Below are positions 1-8,604 of a stretch of 64,000 bases of DNA, one piece after another. The position numbers and the translations under genes are program-made. Position 1 is the stretch's first letter; each line of letters starts with the position of its first letter. Below the pieces are notes generated by a model, which saw only the letters and a list, made by a program, of their open reading frames with translations, searched no databases and was not told the DNA's origin. Origin of the DNA: Silanimonas sp044377035 (GTDB lineage Bacteria > Pseudomonadota > Gammaproteobacteria > Xanthomonadales > Xanthomonadaceae); the NCBI RefSeq assembly GCF_044377035.1, contig NZ_JBILJW010000002.1, positions 124,001 to 188,000 on the forward strand, given 5' to 3'.

Positions 1-311
1 TCGAAGCGGGACACCAGGCGATCGGCCTCGCAGCCCTCGATGCGCCTGCAGCGCTCCACCAGGTCGAACATCCGGTCCATGGCGCGCTGCGCCGCGCGCT
101 TGCCCGGGCGACGCTCGCCGCCGGCCGCCTGCGCCACGCCGTCGCGGTAGGCCTTCGCCGCCGCCTCGAAATCCACGTACAGGGATTCCTGCTCGGCCTC
201 CGTGCCGGGATCCGCCGACGACGGCGCCGCCATCACCGCGGGGACACAGGCCAAGGCCACCACCGCCAACGCGGAAGGGAGCCCCGGGACGCAACGCAGG
301 AAACGACGCAT
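1..311 (-). CDS. Secreted protein of unknown function, N-terminal part (truncated by window edge)
   Basis: The frame opens at an ATG (complement of 309-311) and runs off the left edge, so only about 103 residues are visible. It begins MRRFLRCVPGLPSALAVVAL and continues to an Ala-rich stretch ending VMAA, a typical Sec signal peptide (about residues 1-29). The mature part is charged and helical, with a pair of cysteines in RCRRIEGCEADR. The layout (signal peptide, helical region, closely spaced Cys pair) recalls N-termini of some xanthomonad lytic transglycosylases. No catalytic domain is visible, so this is only a suggestion. It is divergent from the HerA-like gene at 438. Confidence 0.6.
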   Translation of the reverse strand, partial: MRRFLRCVPGLPSALAVVALACVPAVMAAPSSADPGTEAEQESLYVDFEAAAKAYRDGVAQAAGGERRPGKRAAQRAMDRMFDLVERCRRIEGCEADRLVSRF

Positions 312-404
312 GGACACTCGCAGGAACGCTCGAAAACAAGGCTTGCAGCCTACCGGCGCCCCGCCCCCCGCTCAACCGGAATCCGACAGCGGAACGACGA
401 CCGC

Positions 405-410
405 TACACT
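405..410 (+). promoter_or_regulatory. Candidate -10 box for the HerA-like gene
   Basis: TACACT lies 27 nt before the GTG start at 438, in the 126-bp divergent gap (312-437). The hexamer 17 nt upstream (TCCGAC) is a poor -35, so the assignment rests on the -10 alone. Nothing else is recognisable in the gap. Confidence 0.35.
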
Positions 411-437
411 CGCGCGGACCCCACGCGGAACGGAACC

Positions 438-1964
438 GTGACGACGCCAGCCCCCGACGCCCTCCTGCTCGGCCATGCCGAAGACCGCCCCATCACGCTG
501 CCGCTGAAGTTCGGCAATCGCCACGGCCTGATCGCTGGCGCGACGGGAACGGGCAAGACCGTCTCCGTGCTTCGCCTCGTCGAAGGCTTTGCCAAGGCGG
601 GCGTGCCCGTGGTGATCGCCGACGTGAAGGGCGATGTCGCGGGGCTCGGCATGGCCGGCGCGATGAACCCGAAACTGCAGGCGCGCCTGGACGCCCTGAA
701 ACTCTCGGATTTCGGCTTCGCGGCGCTGCCCGTCGCGTTCTGGGACCTGTTCGGCGTGAACGGCCATCCGCTGCGCACGACGGTGAGCGAGATCGGCCCG
801 ACCTTGCTGTCGCGGATCCTCGAGCTGTCCGACGCCCAGGGCGGTGTGCTCGACATCGCCTTCGCCCTCGCCGATGCGGAAGGGCTGCTGCTGCTCGACA
901 TGGACGACCTGCGCGCCTTGCTGGGCTTCATCGGCGAGAACCGCGAGCTCATCTCGAAGACCTATGGCCTCGTCTCGTCGCAGAGCCTCGCCGCGCTGCA
1001 GCGGGCGCTGCTGAAGTTCGAGCAGGAGGGCGCGCGCAGCCTTCTCGGCGAACCGGCCCTGCAGCTCGGCGACCTGATGCGCACGGCCCCCGACGGCCGC
1101 GGCACGGTGAACGTGATCGCCGCCGAGACTCTGGTGTTGAAGCCGCGCCTGTACGCGAGCTTCCTGCTGTGGCTGCTGTCCGAACTGTTCGAGACCCTTC
1201 CCGAGGTCGGCGACCTCGACAAGCCGAAGCTGGTGTTCGTGTTCGACGAAGCCCACCTGCTGTTCGCCGACTGCCCGCCCTCGCTGCAGCAACGCATCGA
1301 GCAGGTCGTGCGCCTGATCCGCTCGAAGGGCGTGGGCGTGTACTTCTGCACGCAGAGCCCCTCCGACATCCCGGACGTCGTGCTGGCCCAGCTGGGCCAT
1401 CGCATCCAGCATGCGCTGCGCGCCTTCACCCCGCGCGACCAGAAGGCCGTGCGCGTCGCCGCCGAGACCTTCGTGCCCAACCCGGCCCTCGACACGGCCC
1501 GAGCGATTTCCGAACTGGGCGTTGGCGAAGCGCTGGTCTCGACCCTGCAGGGCGGCGGCCAGCCATCGATGGTCGAACGCACCCTGATGGCGCCGCCTGG
1601 CTGCCGTCTCGGTGCGATCTCTCCGGACGAACGCGCGGCGCTGCGTGCACAGAGCGGCTTGGCCGGCCGTTACGACACACCGCTGGATCGCGATTCGGCC
1701 TCGGAAATGCTCGAACGCCGCGCGGCGCAGGCGGCAACCGAGGCAGGTCGTGATGACGGCGCGCCGGCATCGACTCGCGGCAGCGGCAGCGCCACGCCCG
1801 AGGCCAAGCCGGGCGGCCGCCTCAACGATTTCCTCTGGGGCACGGGCCGTCGGCAGGGCGCCGTCGAAGCCATGACGAAATCCGCGGCACGCACGGTCGG
1901 CAACCAACTGGGCCGCTCGCTGCTGCGCGGCCTGCTCGGGGGCTTATTGGGTGGGCGTCGGTGA
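438..1964 (+). CDS. HerA-like ATPase, DUF853/YjgR family
   Basis: The product is 508 aa, and the start is a GTG. An FtsK/HerA-type P-loop sits near residues 31-40 (AGATGTGKT), followed by IADVKGDVAGLG. A Walker B-like VFVFDEAHLLF occurs near 265-275, and IRSKGVGVYFCTQSP follows shortly after as a sensor motif. This is the DUF853 family (E. coli YjgR), cytosolic hexameric ATPases whose role is unsettled. The C-terminal 90 residues are Ala/Gly/Arg-rich and low in complexity. The stop overlaps the GTG start of the next gene by 4 bp (GTGA), so the two are probably translationally coupled. There is no partner nuclease (NurA or SIR2 type) next door. Confidence 0.88.
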   Translation: MTTPAPDALLLGHAEDRPITLPLKFGNRHGLIAGATGTGKTVSVLRLVEGFAKAGVPVVIADVKGDVAGLGMAGAMNPKLQARLDALKLSDFGFAALPVAFWDLFGVNGHPLRTTVSEIGPTLLSRILELSDAQGGVLDIAFALADAEGLLLLDMDDLRALLGFIGENRELISKTYGLVSSQSLAALQRALLKFEQEGARSLLGEPALQLGDLMRTAPDGRGTVNVIAAETLVLKPRLYASFLLWLLSELFETLPEVGDLDKPKLVFVFDEAHLLFADCPPSLQQRIEQVVRLIRSKGVGVYFCTQSPSDIPDVVLAQLGHRIQHALRAFTPRDQKAVRVAAETFVPNPALDTARAISELGVGEALVSTLQGGGQPSMVERTLMAPPGCRLGAISPDERAALRAQSGLAGRYDTPLDRDSASEMLERRAAQAATEAGRDDGAPASTRGSGSATPEAKPGGRLNDFLWGTGRRQGAVEAMTKSAARTVGNQLGRSLLRGLLGGLLGGRR

Positions 1965-3094
1965 ACGAGGACTGGCGCACGCGCGGCCAAGTGCATGACC
2001 GCGGCGTCGCCGACCAGCCGCCGTACTGGCGCGATGCCGAGCACGTCATCCGCTACCCCTGGCTGGGGAGCAACGGCATGGTCATCGGCGTGCTGTCGAT
2101 GATCGCCAGCGTCCAGATCGTGCCGGTGATCGGCGCGTTCGCCTCGCTGTTCCTGCTCCTCGCGGTGCCGAAGCACGCGTTGGAAGTCCTGCGCGATTCC
2201 GCCCATGGCCACCGCGAACCTCCGCGCTTCGGCCTCGATGTCGGCGATCGCGCGGTGTTCGCGTTCCTGGCACTGCTCCTCGCCTTCGCCGTCGTTCATC
2301 TCGCGCTGACGATGTTCGCACCCGGTCCCTGGCCCGCCGCGTGGCGGCTGCTGATGGCGACGGTGCTGCCCCTGATCGCGATGTCGCTCGCCATCGATGA
2401 GCACATCGGCCGCGCCATCAATCCAGTGTTCTGGGTGGAGGTGCTGGCCCGCGTCGGCCTGCCCTACCTCGGCGCCATCCTCCTCGTCTGGCTGGGGCTC
2501 GGCTTCGGACTGCAGGGGGCGGCCTGGCTCGACCGCGTGCTGCCCCCGTTCTTCGGTGCGATGGTCTCCACCGCCATCGCCCTGTGGGTGCTGTTCATGG
2601 CCGCGCACGTGTGTGGCCGGCTGGTGTTCCAGTACCGGGATGCCCTGGGCTTCACGCCGTCGGGGCCGGAACAACCGGAGAAGCTGCACTTCAGCCGCGA
2701 TCATCGGCTTGAGGACCGCATCACGGCGATGCTCCGTGATGGGAAGACCGCCGAGGCGAGGAAGGCGCTGGAGGAAGAACTCCGCGAGCGCGCCGTGTCG
2801 ACGCGCCTGCATCGCCATTACCGGCAGCTGCTTCGCGACGCCCGCGACACCCCCGCGCTTCTCGCGCACGGCCGGCAATGGCTGCACCAGAAGATCGTCG
2901 AAGGCGATGCGCGGGGGGCACTGTCCCTCGTGCAGGAATGCCTCGATCTTGACCCTTCCTTCACGCCACTCGAAACCACCGACTGGCCCCCGGTCATCGC
3001 CGCGGCCGAACGCGCTGGCCTCCAGCGCCTCGCGGAAGCGGCGCGCAGCGCACAGTTGGGGCGGCCTCCGGCACAATCGGGCCCTTCCTCCTGA
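1961..3094 (+). CDS. Multipass membrane protein with helical C-terminal domain, unknown function
   Basis: The product is 377 aa from a GTG that overlaps the stop of the HerA-like gene. Hydrophobic segments lie at about residues 38-70, 92-115, 128-147, 160-185 and 193-215, predicting four or five membrane helices. The last 140 residues are soluble and strongly helical (LEDRITAMLRDGKTAEARKA and onward) and look like a short TPR-like array. I do not recognise the family. The 4-bp overlap suggests it works with, or at least is made with, the ATPase. The end is only 11 bp from the AbgT gene. Confidence 0.7.
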   Translation: MNEDWRTRGQVHDRGVADQPPYWRDAEHVIRYPWLGSNGMVIGVLSMIASVQIVPVIGAFASLFLLLAVPKHALEVLRDSAHGHREPPRFGLDVGDRAVFAFLALLLAFAVVHLALTMFAPGPWPAAWRLLMATVLPLIAMSLAIDEHIGRAINPVFWVEVLARVGLPYLGAILLVWLGLGFGLQGAAWLDRVLPPFFGAMVSTAIALWVLFMAAHVCGRLVFQYRDALGFTPSGPEQPEKLHFSRDHRLEDRITAMLRDGKTAEARKALEEELRERAVSTRLHRHYRQLLRDARDTPALLAHGRQWLHQKIVEGDARGALSLVQECLDLDPSFTPLETTDWPPVIAAAERAGLQRLAEAARSAQLGRPPAQSGPSS

Positions 3095-3105
3095 AACCCT
3101 CTCCG

Positions 3106-4665
3106 ATGTCCGCCTCCGACGCCCTTCCCGCCGCGGCGCCGCGCACCGCCGTCGACCGCTTCCTCGCCATCGTCGAGCGCGCCGGCAACCTGCTGCCGCA
3201 CCCGGCCACGCTGTTCTTCCTGCTCACGGTCTTCGTGGTGATCGCCAGTGCGATCGCCGCGCAGTTCGACCTCAGCGTCGCCCACCCGAAGACCGGCGAA
3301 CCGGTGGTGCCCGTCAACCTGCTCAGCGTCGACGGCCTGCAGCGCATCATGGGTGGGTTGGTTACCAACTTCACCGGCTTCGCCCCGCTCGGCACCGTGT
3401 TGGTGGCCCTGATCGGCATCGGCGTGGCCGAGCACAGCGGCTTCATCGGGGCCTGCCTGCGCATCGTCGTGCTGAACGCGCCGCGCTTCCTGCTCACGCC
3501 GATCGTGGTGTTCGCGGGCGTGATGTCGAACATGGCCAGCGAGATCGGCTACGTGCTGCTGGTGCCGCTGGCCGGCCTGCTCTACGTGGCCGCCGGTCGC
3601 CACCCGATCCTTGGCATCGCCGCGGCCTTCGCCGGCGTCTCCGGCGGCTATTCCGCCAACCTGCTGCTCGGCACGATCGACCCGTTGCTCTCCGGCCTGT
3701 CGCAGGAAGCCGCCCGCATCGTCGATCCGACGTACACGGTCAGCGCCGCGGCAAACATGTATTTCATGCAGGTCTCGACACCGCTGATCACCCTGCTCGG
3801 CTGGTGGGTTACCGAGAAGATCGTCGCCCGCCGCTTCCCCGACGGCAGCTATGGCAAAGGCGACGAGAAGATCGAGCCGATCTCCGGGGCCGAGAAGCGC
3901 GGCCTCGCGTGGGCGGGCATCGCCACGGTGATTTTCACTGCCGCACTGCTCGCCGCGACGGTTCCCGAGGGGGGCTGGCTGCGCATCCCGGGCGAGCCCG
4001 ACACGCTGAAGGCCCTCGCGCCGTTCCTGGGCGGCATCGTCGCGCTGATCTTCATCGGCGGCGCGCTGATCGGCATCGCCTACGGCGTCGGCGCAGGCAC
4101 CATCAAGAGCGATGCCGACGTCATCAAGGGCATGTCGACCTCGATGGGCACCTTGGCGAGCTACCTCGTGCTGGTGTTCTTCGCCGCGCAGTTCGTCGCC
4201 CTGTTCAACTGGACGAACCTCGGCCTGATTTTCGCGGTGGAAGGCGCCGAGACACTGAAGTCGCTGGGCCTGCCGAAGATCCCACTGCTGCTCGGCTTCA
4301 TCCTGCTCACGGCGACGGTGAATCTGGCGATGGGCTCGGCCTCGGCCAAGTGGGCCCTGATGGCGCCCGTGTTCATTCCGATGTTCATGCTGCTCGGCTA
4401 TTCGCCGGAAGTGACGCAGACGGCTTACCGCGTGGGCGATTCGGTCACCAACATCATCTCGCCGATGATGAGCTACTTCGCCATCGTCATTGCCTTCCTG
4501 CAGCGCTACGAACCGAAGGCCGGCATCGGCACCGTGGTCGCCACGATGATCCCCTATTCGATCACCTTCCTGATCGGCTGGTCGGCGCTGTTCGCGCTTT
4601 GGATCGGATTCGGCTGGGAGCTTGGGCCCAACGCCCCCCTCGTCTACGTGCCGACCGGCGGCTGA
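3106..4665 (+). CDS. AbgT-family transporter
   Basis: The product is 519 aa, the usual length for AbgT proteins, which take up p-aminobenzoyl-glutamate or export sulfonamides in the inner membrane. The N-terminal VDRFLAIVERAGNLLPHPAT, the re-entrant region GGYSANLLLGTIDPLLSGLSQ and the late segment GSASAKWALMAPVFIPMF are hallmark stretches. About 12-13 hydrophobic segments fill the sequence. The true substrate cannot be told from sequence. The stop (4663-4665) overlaps the ATG of greB by one base. Confidence 0.92.
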   Translation: MSASDALPAAAPRTAVDRFLAIVERAGNLLPHPATLFFLLTVFVVIASAIAAQFDLSVAHPKTGEPVVPVNLLSVDGLQRIMGGLVTNFTGFAPLGTVLVALIGIGVAEHSGFIGACLRIVVLNAPRFLLTPIVVFAGVMSNMASEIGYVLLVPLAGLLYVAAGRHPILGIAAAFAGVSGGYSANLLLGTIDPLLSGLSQEAARIVDPTYTVSAAANMYFMQVSTPLITLLGWWVTEKIVARRFPDGSYGKGDEKIEPISGAEKRGLAWAGIATVIFTAALLAATVPEGGWLRIPGEPDTLKALAPFLGGIVALIFIGGALIGIAYGVGAGTIKSDADVIKGMSTSMGTLASYLVLVFFAAQFVALFNWTNLGLIFAVEGAETLKSLGLPKIPLLLGFILLTATVNLAMGSASAKWALMAPVFIPMFMLLGYSPEVTQTAYRVGDSVTNIISPMMSYFAIVIAFLQRYEPKAGIGTVVATMIPYSITFLIGWSALFALWIGFGWELGPNAPLVYVPTGG

Positions 4666-5165
4666 TGCCGCGCTGGCGTCCGCCGCAATGGCCCTCGACC
4701 GCACTGATCACGCGCGAGGGCTTCGAGCGGCTCAAGGCTGAACTCGACGAACTGTGGCGGGTCCGCCGGCCGGAGGTGGTCAAGGCCCTGGCCGCCGCCG
4801 CGGCCGAAGGCGACCGCTCGGAGAACGCGGAGTACACCTACCGCAAGAAGCAGCTCGGCGAGATCGATCGCCGGGTTCGCTACCTGTCGAAGCGGATCGA
4901 GGTGTTGAAGGTCGTCGAGGCTCACCCCGCCGATCCGCAGGCGGTGTTCTTCGGCGCGTGGCTCACGGTGGAACGCGAAGATAGCGGTGCGGAAAGCACC
5001 TACCGCATCGTCGGCCCGGACGAGATCGATGCGGCCAAGGGCTGGATCAGCATCGATTCCCCGCTGGCGCGGGCCGCGCTGAAGAAGCGCATCGACGACG
5101 AGTTCGAAGCCGCCCTGCCCGCCGGACCGGCGCGTTTCATCGTCGTCGACGTGCGCTACGCCTGA
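4665..5165 (+). CDS. greB: Transcription elongation factor GreB
   Basis: The product is 166 aa. The N-terminal coiled coil (about residues 16-90) carries the acidic tip region AEGDRSENAEYTYRKKQLGE, which enters the RNA polymerase secondary channel and stimulates transcript cleavage. The C-terminal FKBP-like domain ends in SIDSPLARAALKKR and the D-V-R end. The 166-residue length and the YTYRKK version of the tip region favour GreB over GreA. The start ATG overlaps the abgT stop. Its TGA is directly followed, with no spacer, by the stop codon of the convergent mshQ gene, so neither gene has room for its own terminator between them. Confidence 0.93.
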   Translation: MPRWRPPQWPSTALITREGFERLKAELDELWRVRRPEVVKALAAAAAEGDRSENAEYTYRKKQLGEIDRRVRYLSKRIEVLKVVEAHPADPQAVFFGAWLTVEREDSGAESTYRIVGPDEIDAAKGWISIDSPLARAALKKRIDDEFEAALPAGPARFIVVDVRYA

Positions 5166-6870
5166 TCAGTACACCTCGCGCTCGTGGATGGCGCGGCGGT
5201 CGCCTTGGTACACGCCAAAGCCGATCCGCGCCGTCGGCACGGTGCTGCCTGTCCCGCGCCAGTTGAACTGCAGCCAGACGGGCACGGTGGGCGTCAGGTC
5301 GAGGATGCCGACGTTGCCAGCGCCCGGAGCGCGAAGCCACAGCGTGAAATTGCCGCCGGCGCCCACCGGCGGCGTCGCCGTGTAGCGGCGGGCGACCGGC
5401 CCGGCAACGCTGCAGCCCTGCCCGCTCGCCCCGGGGCTGCCGCTGTCCTGCACACAGGTCTCGGAGGGCAACAGGGTGTCACTGGCGTTGGCATCCGCCA
5501 GCGGAGCGATGCCCACGCCGCTACACGCATCCGCCGTGTTGGCAACGAAGGTCGTCCCATTGAAGAACTCGGCGCGCATGGGCACCTGCAGGTCGAGCAC
5601 CTCGGGGCCGAAAGCGTTGGCCACCGCAATGCGCCCCCAGCGCTGGACGCTGCCACCGATGCCGGCGGTCGTCAGTGGGTCACAACCGTCGAGGGCGGCC
5701 GTGTCGAAGCAGACGCCGTCGCTGTCCGTCAGATCGGCCGCCGTCAACGTCAGCGTCGCCAGGGCGTTGAAGGGGACTTCGGGCGCGGCCGGCTTCGCGT
5801 AGGTGAGGCGATCACCGCTGACGGTGACCAGCCCGGTACCGTCGAACGGTGCCGCGGTGTTCTCCGCCACCGTTCCGGCGCCACCGTTCGTTGTGCGCGA
5901 CAGCGTTGCCAGCGTGCCCGCGGCCGAACTGGTGTAGGAGCGGTTCGCCAACGCGCCGCCGAAACGCCAGAACGCGTTGGCGGCGCCTCCGGCGTTGACG
6001 TAGTTGCCGGTGACGGCACCCAGCGCGTTCAAGCCGCTCACCGTCAACGCAGGGTTGGTGCCGAAGCTGAACTCCTGCCCCACGTAGCCGAAGCTTCCCG
6101 CCGCGCAGGCGTTGGCCAACGTGGGGATGTTCGGCGTGACCGCGAGACGCGCAGGAATGAAGCGGCCGACGTTCGCCAAGGCCGCACCGACGACGTTGGG
6201 CACGTTCCCGGGAGCCGGCTGCGACGGCGTGCCGTAGCCGAGGTAATCACCGTCAGCGAGCTCCGGGATCAAGGTGATGATGCCCACCTCGTCCCAGCGC
6301 CAGTCGCCGGTGGCCGTGCCATTGGCGAACGCCCCGAAACCCGTCGACAGGCTCGCCACCGGGTCGGGGTTGAGGCCGCCGGTCGGCGCCTGCAGCGTCG
6401 AGAGCAGGCGAACCCGCTCCGGCACCGTCTCCCGCCCGAAGTTCGGCGTCGCCGCCCCGCTGTTGTTGCGCGCAGTCACGGTCGCCGAGAACGGCACGCC
6501 GGCGCGCGCGAACACCGGGCCCGAGGCCGAACTCGACCCGCCCGGACCGGAGCCGGTCACGGAAAGCAGGAAATCACGCGGCTTGGCGACGAAGTCATCC
6601 TGGCCGTTCAGCACCAGGCCTGCATCGCCATTCGCGGCATTGCCGGTGTAGCGCGAGAACAGACGCACGGAGCCGGCATCCGGATAGCGCACCGTGATGT
6701 TCGCCTCGCCATTCGCGTTGAATGCCAGATCGAAACCGGTTCCCGACGCCGCCGTACCGATGTTGGTGCCGTTGACCACCACCCGTTGCGTGCCGGTCGT
6801 CGGATTGAGGTAGTTCGACCAGAAGCCCACCCGTCTCGTGACGTTGGCGAAGCTCGGGACGCAGGCCCGA
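5166..6870 (-). repeat. Direct repeat copy 1 (3' half of mshQ gene)
   Basis: The region encoding roughly the last 565 residues of the downstream mshQ is closely similar in DNA and protein to 8605-10310. Long blocks are identical or nearly so (for example the codons for GVYQGDRRAIHEREVY and CVQDSGSPGASGQGC). The N-terminal halves are unrelated. Coordinates of the left boundary are approximate. Confidence 0.8.
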
Positions 6871-8570
6871 GTGGTGTTGCTGAGCTGCACGGCGCGCACG
6901 GTGACGTTCTGCACCACGTCGGAGACATGGTTCGACACCTCATGGACGAATCCGGCATCGACGAATGGCAGGTTGCAATTCGCCTGCTGCACGCCGCCGA
7001 CGAAGCAGCGGTCCGGCGTGAACGGCCTCCGCGGCGGATTGCTCGCGGTGATCGTCAACGCCGCGTTGCCCGCTGTCGAGCGCCGCAATCGCAGCGTCTG
7101 GCCGGAAGTGATGGTCTGCGTGTCGCCACCGACCCAACCCGAAGGGCTGAGCGTCACCTGGATCGGCCCGCTCACCTGCTGGGTGCAGTTGGTGTCGAGG
7201 CAGGCCTGCACGACGATGCTTTCCGGTTCGCAGGTAAGGCCCTGCCCGTCGTGGAAGAAACGGAAATGGTCGATCTCGGCGAGCTGCTGGAGCCGCGTGG
7301 CGCAGACCTGCAGGTTGTCGAGTTCGTGGATGTTGGTGGAGCCGCCCGTGGAGCCGGTGAGCGACAGCCGGAAGTTATCGGGCACCGCCGCCTGCGCGGG
7401 ATTCGCGGTGAAGATGTTGAACGGCGCGACGAGCGTGGTGAAGCCGCTACCGGCGTTGCGTTCCACGCTGACTTGCGCGCCAGCGACCACCCCGACGCGA
7501 TTGTCGACCGTGATGCGATAGCGATGGTTCGGTCCAGCGGCGGCACCCGACACATCGACGCCCGGCACCAGGGTCGCGGTGCCTGCCAGATAGGGGAAGC
7601 CCGCGGTTCCGTTGCCCGAGCCACGGAGCGCGACGGAGTCCACGCGGAAACCTGGGCCACCAACACGACTCTCGGTCGCGTTGGAGAAATTGCCGAACTC
7701 GTCGATGCCGATGCCCAGCCATCCGCCGGCGAATCCGTTGATGCCACTGCGCTGGGCATAGCCCAGTGAACCACCGAATCCGCCCGCCACCGGCGTCACG
7801 TTGCCGTCGGAGAGCGTCACCGCGACGCCGTCGGCACCACTACCGCCATAGGCGAGGTAATCGAACTCCACCACCACGCGGTTGTCCGCACCGGGGAAGA
7901 ACCGGCGCAGCGAAGCCGCCGTCGCCACGTTGCCGGACGCATCGGTGATCCGCAGCCGGTTGTTGACGATGCGCGGCTGCCCGAAGCTGCCGCTGACGGA
8001 ATTGGTCGCCCAGTCGGTGGCATTGAGCGCCGCGGCGTTGAAGGTGTCCGCGAAGCAGGTCGGCGCCAGTGCCCGGAGCTCCACGAAGTCGACGGCGAAC
8101 GCTTCGCCCGTGGCCGTCGCGCCATTCACCACGAGCCGAACGGACGTGGTGGCCGACAGGAAGGCGCTGATCGTATAGCTGCGGTCGAGGATTCCCGGCA
8201 GGTCGTCGCTGAAAGTCTGCAGGGTAGTCCATGGCCCCCCGGAAGCGCTGGCGATCTGTACCGCCAGCTGGTCGTTCGACTCCAGGTCGCCGAGGCTGCG
8301 GATCCGCACCGACAGCGTCGCCACGTCGTAGCCGTTGAAATCGGCACTGCGCATGATCGTTTGGTTGTTCCGGAGCTCGGCCTCCGCGCCATTGCGGACT
8401 GGAGCCCCACTCAAGGTCCAAGCCGCCGAGAAGCTCCGCGTTCCGGAGTTCTCGCCCCAGCTCGTGGTGTTGAAGTCGTCGCGGACGGTGTCCTGCGCCC
8501 AGGCCTGCGGGGCGCCGACGATGAGTGCCAACGCCCACAAGGCGCGGAGGACGACATCGCGAAGGGTCAT
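5166..8570 (-). CDS. mshQ: MshQ-like pilus adhesin with L-type-lectin-like N-terminus and DUF6701 C-terminus
   Basis: The product is 1134 aa. I chose the ATG at 8570 because it opens a signal peptide (MTLRDVVLRALWALALIVGA, cleavage near AWA-QD). Residues 30-170 form a beta-rich module. Residues about 180-380 contain GGSLGYAQRSGINGFAGGWL followed by GIGIDEFGN, which resembles bacterial and legume L-type lectins. From about residue 560 to the end lies the MshQ-type region (DUF6701), with DAGF, FANVTR, FGRE and the terminal QGDRRAIHEREVY. It is exported and probably sits at the tip of the MSHA pilus. The gene is the second of two tandem mshQ copies, 34 bp after the first, and ends flush against greB. 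The lectin call is from pattern, not a search. Confidence 0.85.
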   Translation of the reverse strand: MTLRDVVLRALWALALIVGAPQAWAQDTVRDDFNTTSWGENSGTRSFSAAWTLSGAPVRNGAEAELRNNQTIMRSADFNGYDVATLSVRIRSLGDLESNDQLAVQIASASGGPWTTLQTFSDDLPGILDRSYTISAFLSATTSVRLVVNGATATGEAFAVDFVELRALAPTCFADTFNAAALNATDWATNSVSGSFGQPRIVNNRLRITDASGNVATAASLRRFFPGADNRVVVEFDYLAYGGSGADGVAVTLSDGNVTPVAGGFGGSLGYAQRSGINGFAGGWLGIGIDEFGNFSNATESRVGGPGFRVDSVALRGSGNGTAGFPYLAGTATLVPGVDVSGAAAGPNHRYRITVDNRVGVVAGAQVSVERNAGSGFTTLVAPFNIFTANPAQAAVPDNFRLSLTGSTGGSTNIHELDNLQVCATRLQQLAEIDHFRFFHDGQGLTCEPESIVVQACLDTNCTQQVSGPIQVTLSPSGWVGGDTQTITSGQTLRLRRSTAGNAALTITASNPPRRPFTPDRCFVGGVQQANCNLPFVDAGFVHEVSNHVSDVVQNVTVRAVQLSNTTRACVPSFANVTRRVGFWSNYLNPTTGTQRVVVNGTNIGTAASGTGFDLAFNANGEANITVRYPDAGSVRLFSRYTGNAANGDAGLVLNGQDDFVAKPRDFLLSVTGSGPGGSSSASGPVFARAGVPFSATVTARNNSGAATPNFGRETVPERVRLLSTLQAPTGGLNPDPVASLSTGFGAFANGTATGDWRWDEVGIITLIPELADGDYLGYGTPSQPAPGNVPNVVGAALANVGRFIPARLAVTPNIPTLANACAAGSFGYVGQEFSFGTNPALTVSGLNALGAVTGNYVNAGGAANAFWRFGGALANRSYTSSAAGTLATLSRTTNGGAGTVAENTAAPFDGTGLVTVSGDRLTYAKPAAPEVPFNALATLTLTAADLTDSDGVCFDTAALDGCDPLTTAGIGGSVQRWGRIAVANAFGPEVLDLQVPMRAEFFNGTTFVANTADACSGVGIAPLADANASDTLLPSETCVQDSGSPGASGQGCSVAGPVARRYTATPPVGAGGNFTLWLRAPGAGNVGILDLTPTVPVWLQFNWRGTGSTVPTARIGFGVYQGDRRAIHEREVY

Positions 8571-8604
8571 CGGTGCCGCGGAATGGGGTTCGCCACGGCG
8601 CATC

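Noticed and set aside
372..1907. A 511-residue open frame on the minus strand opposite the HerA-like gene
   Set aside because: It is Arg/Gln/Ala-rich without domain features and lies wholly opposite a gene with clear motifs; such frames are common in GC-rich DNA.
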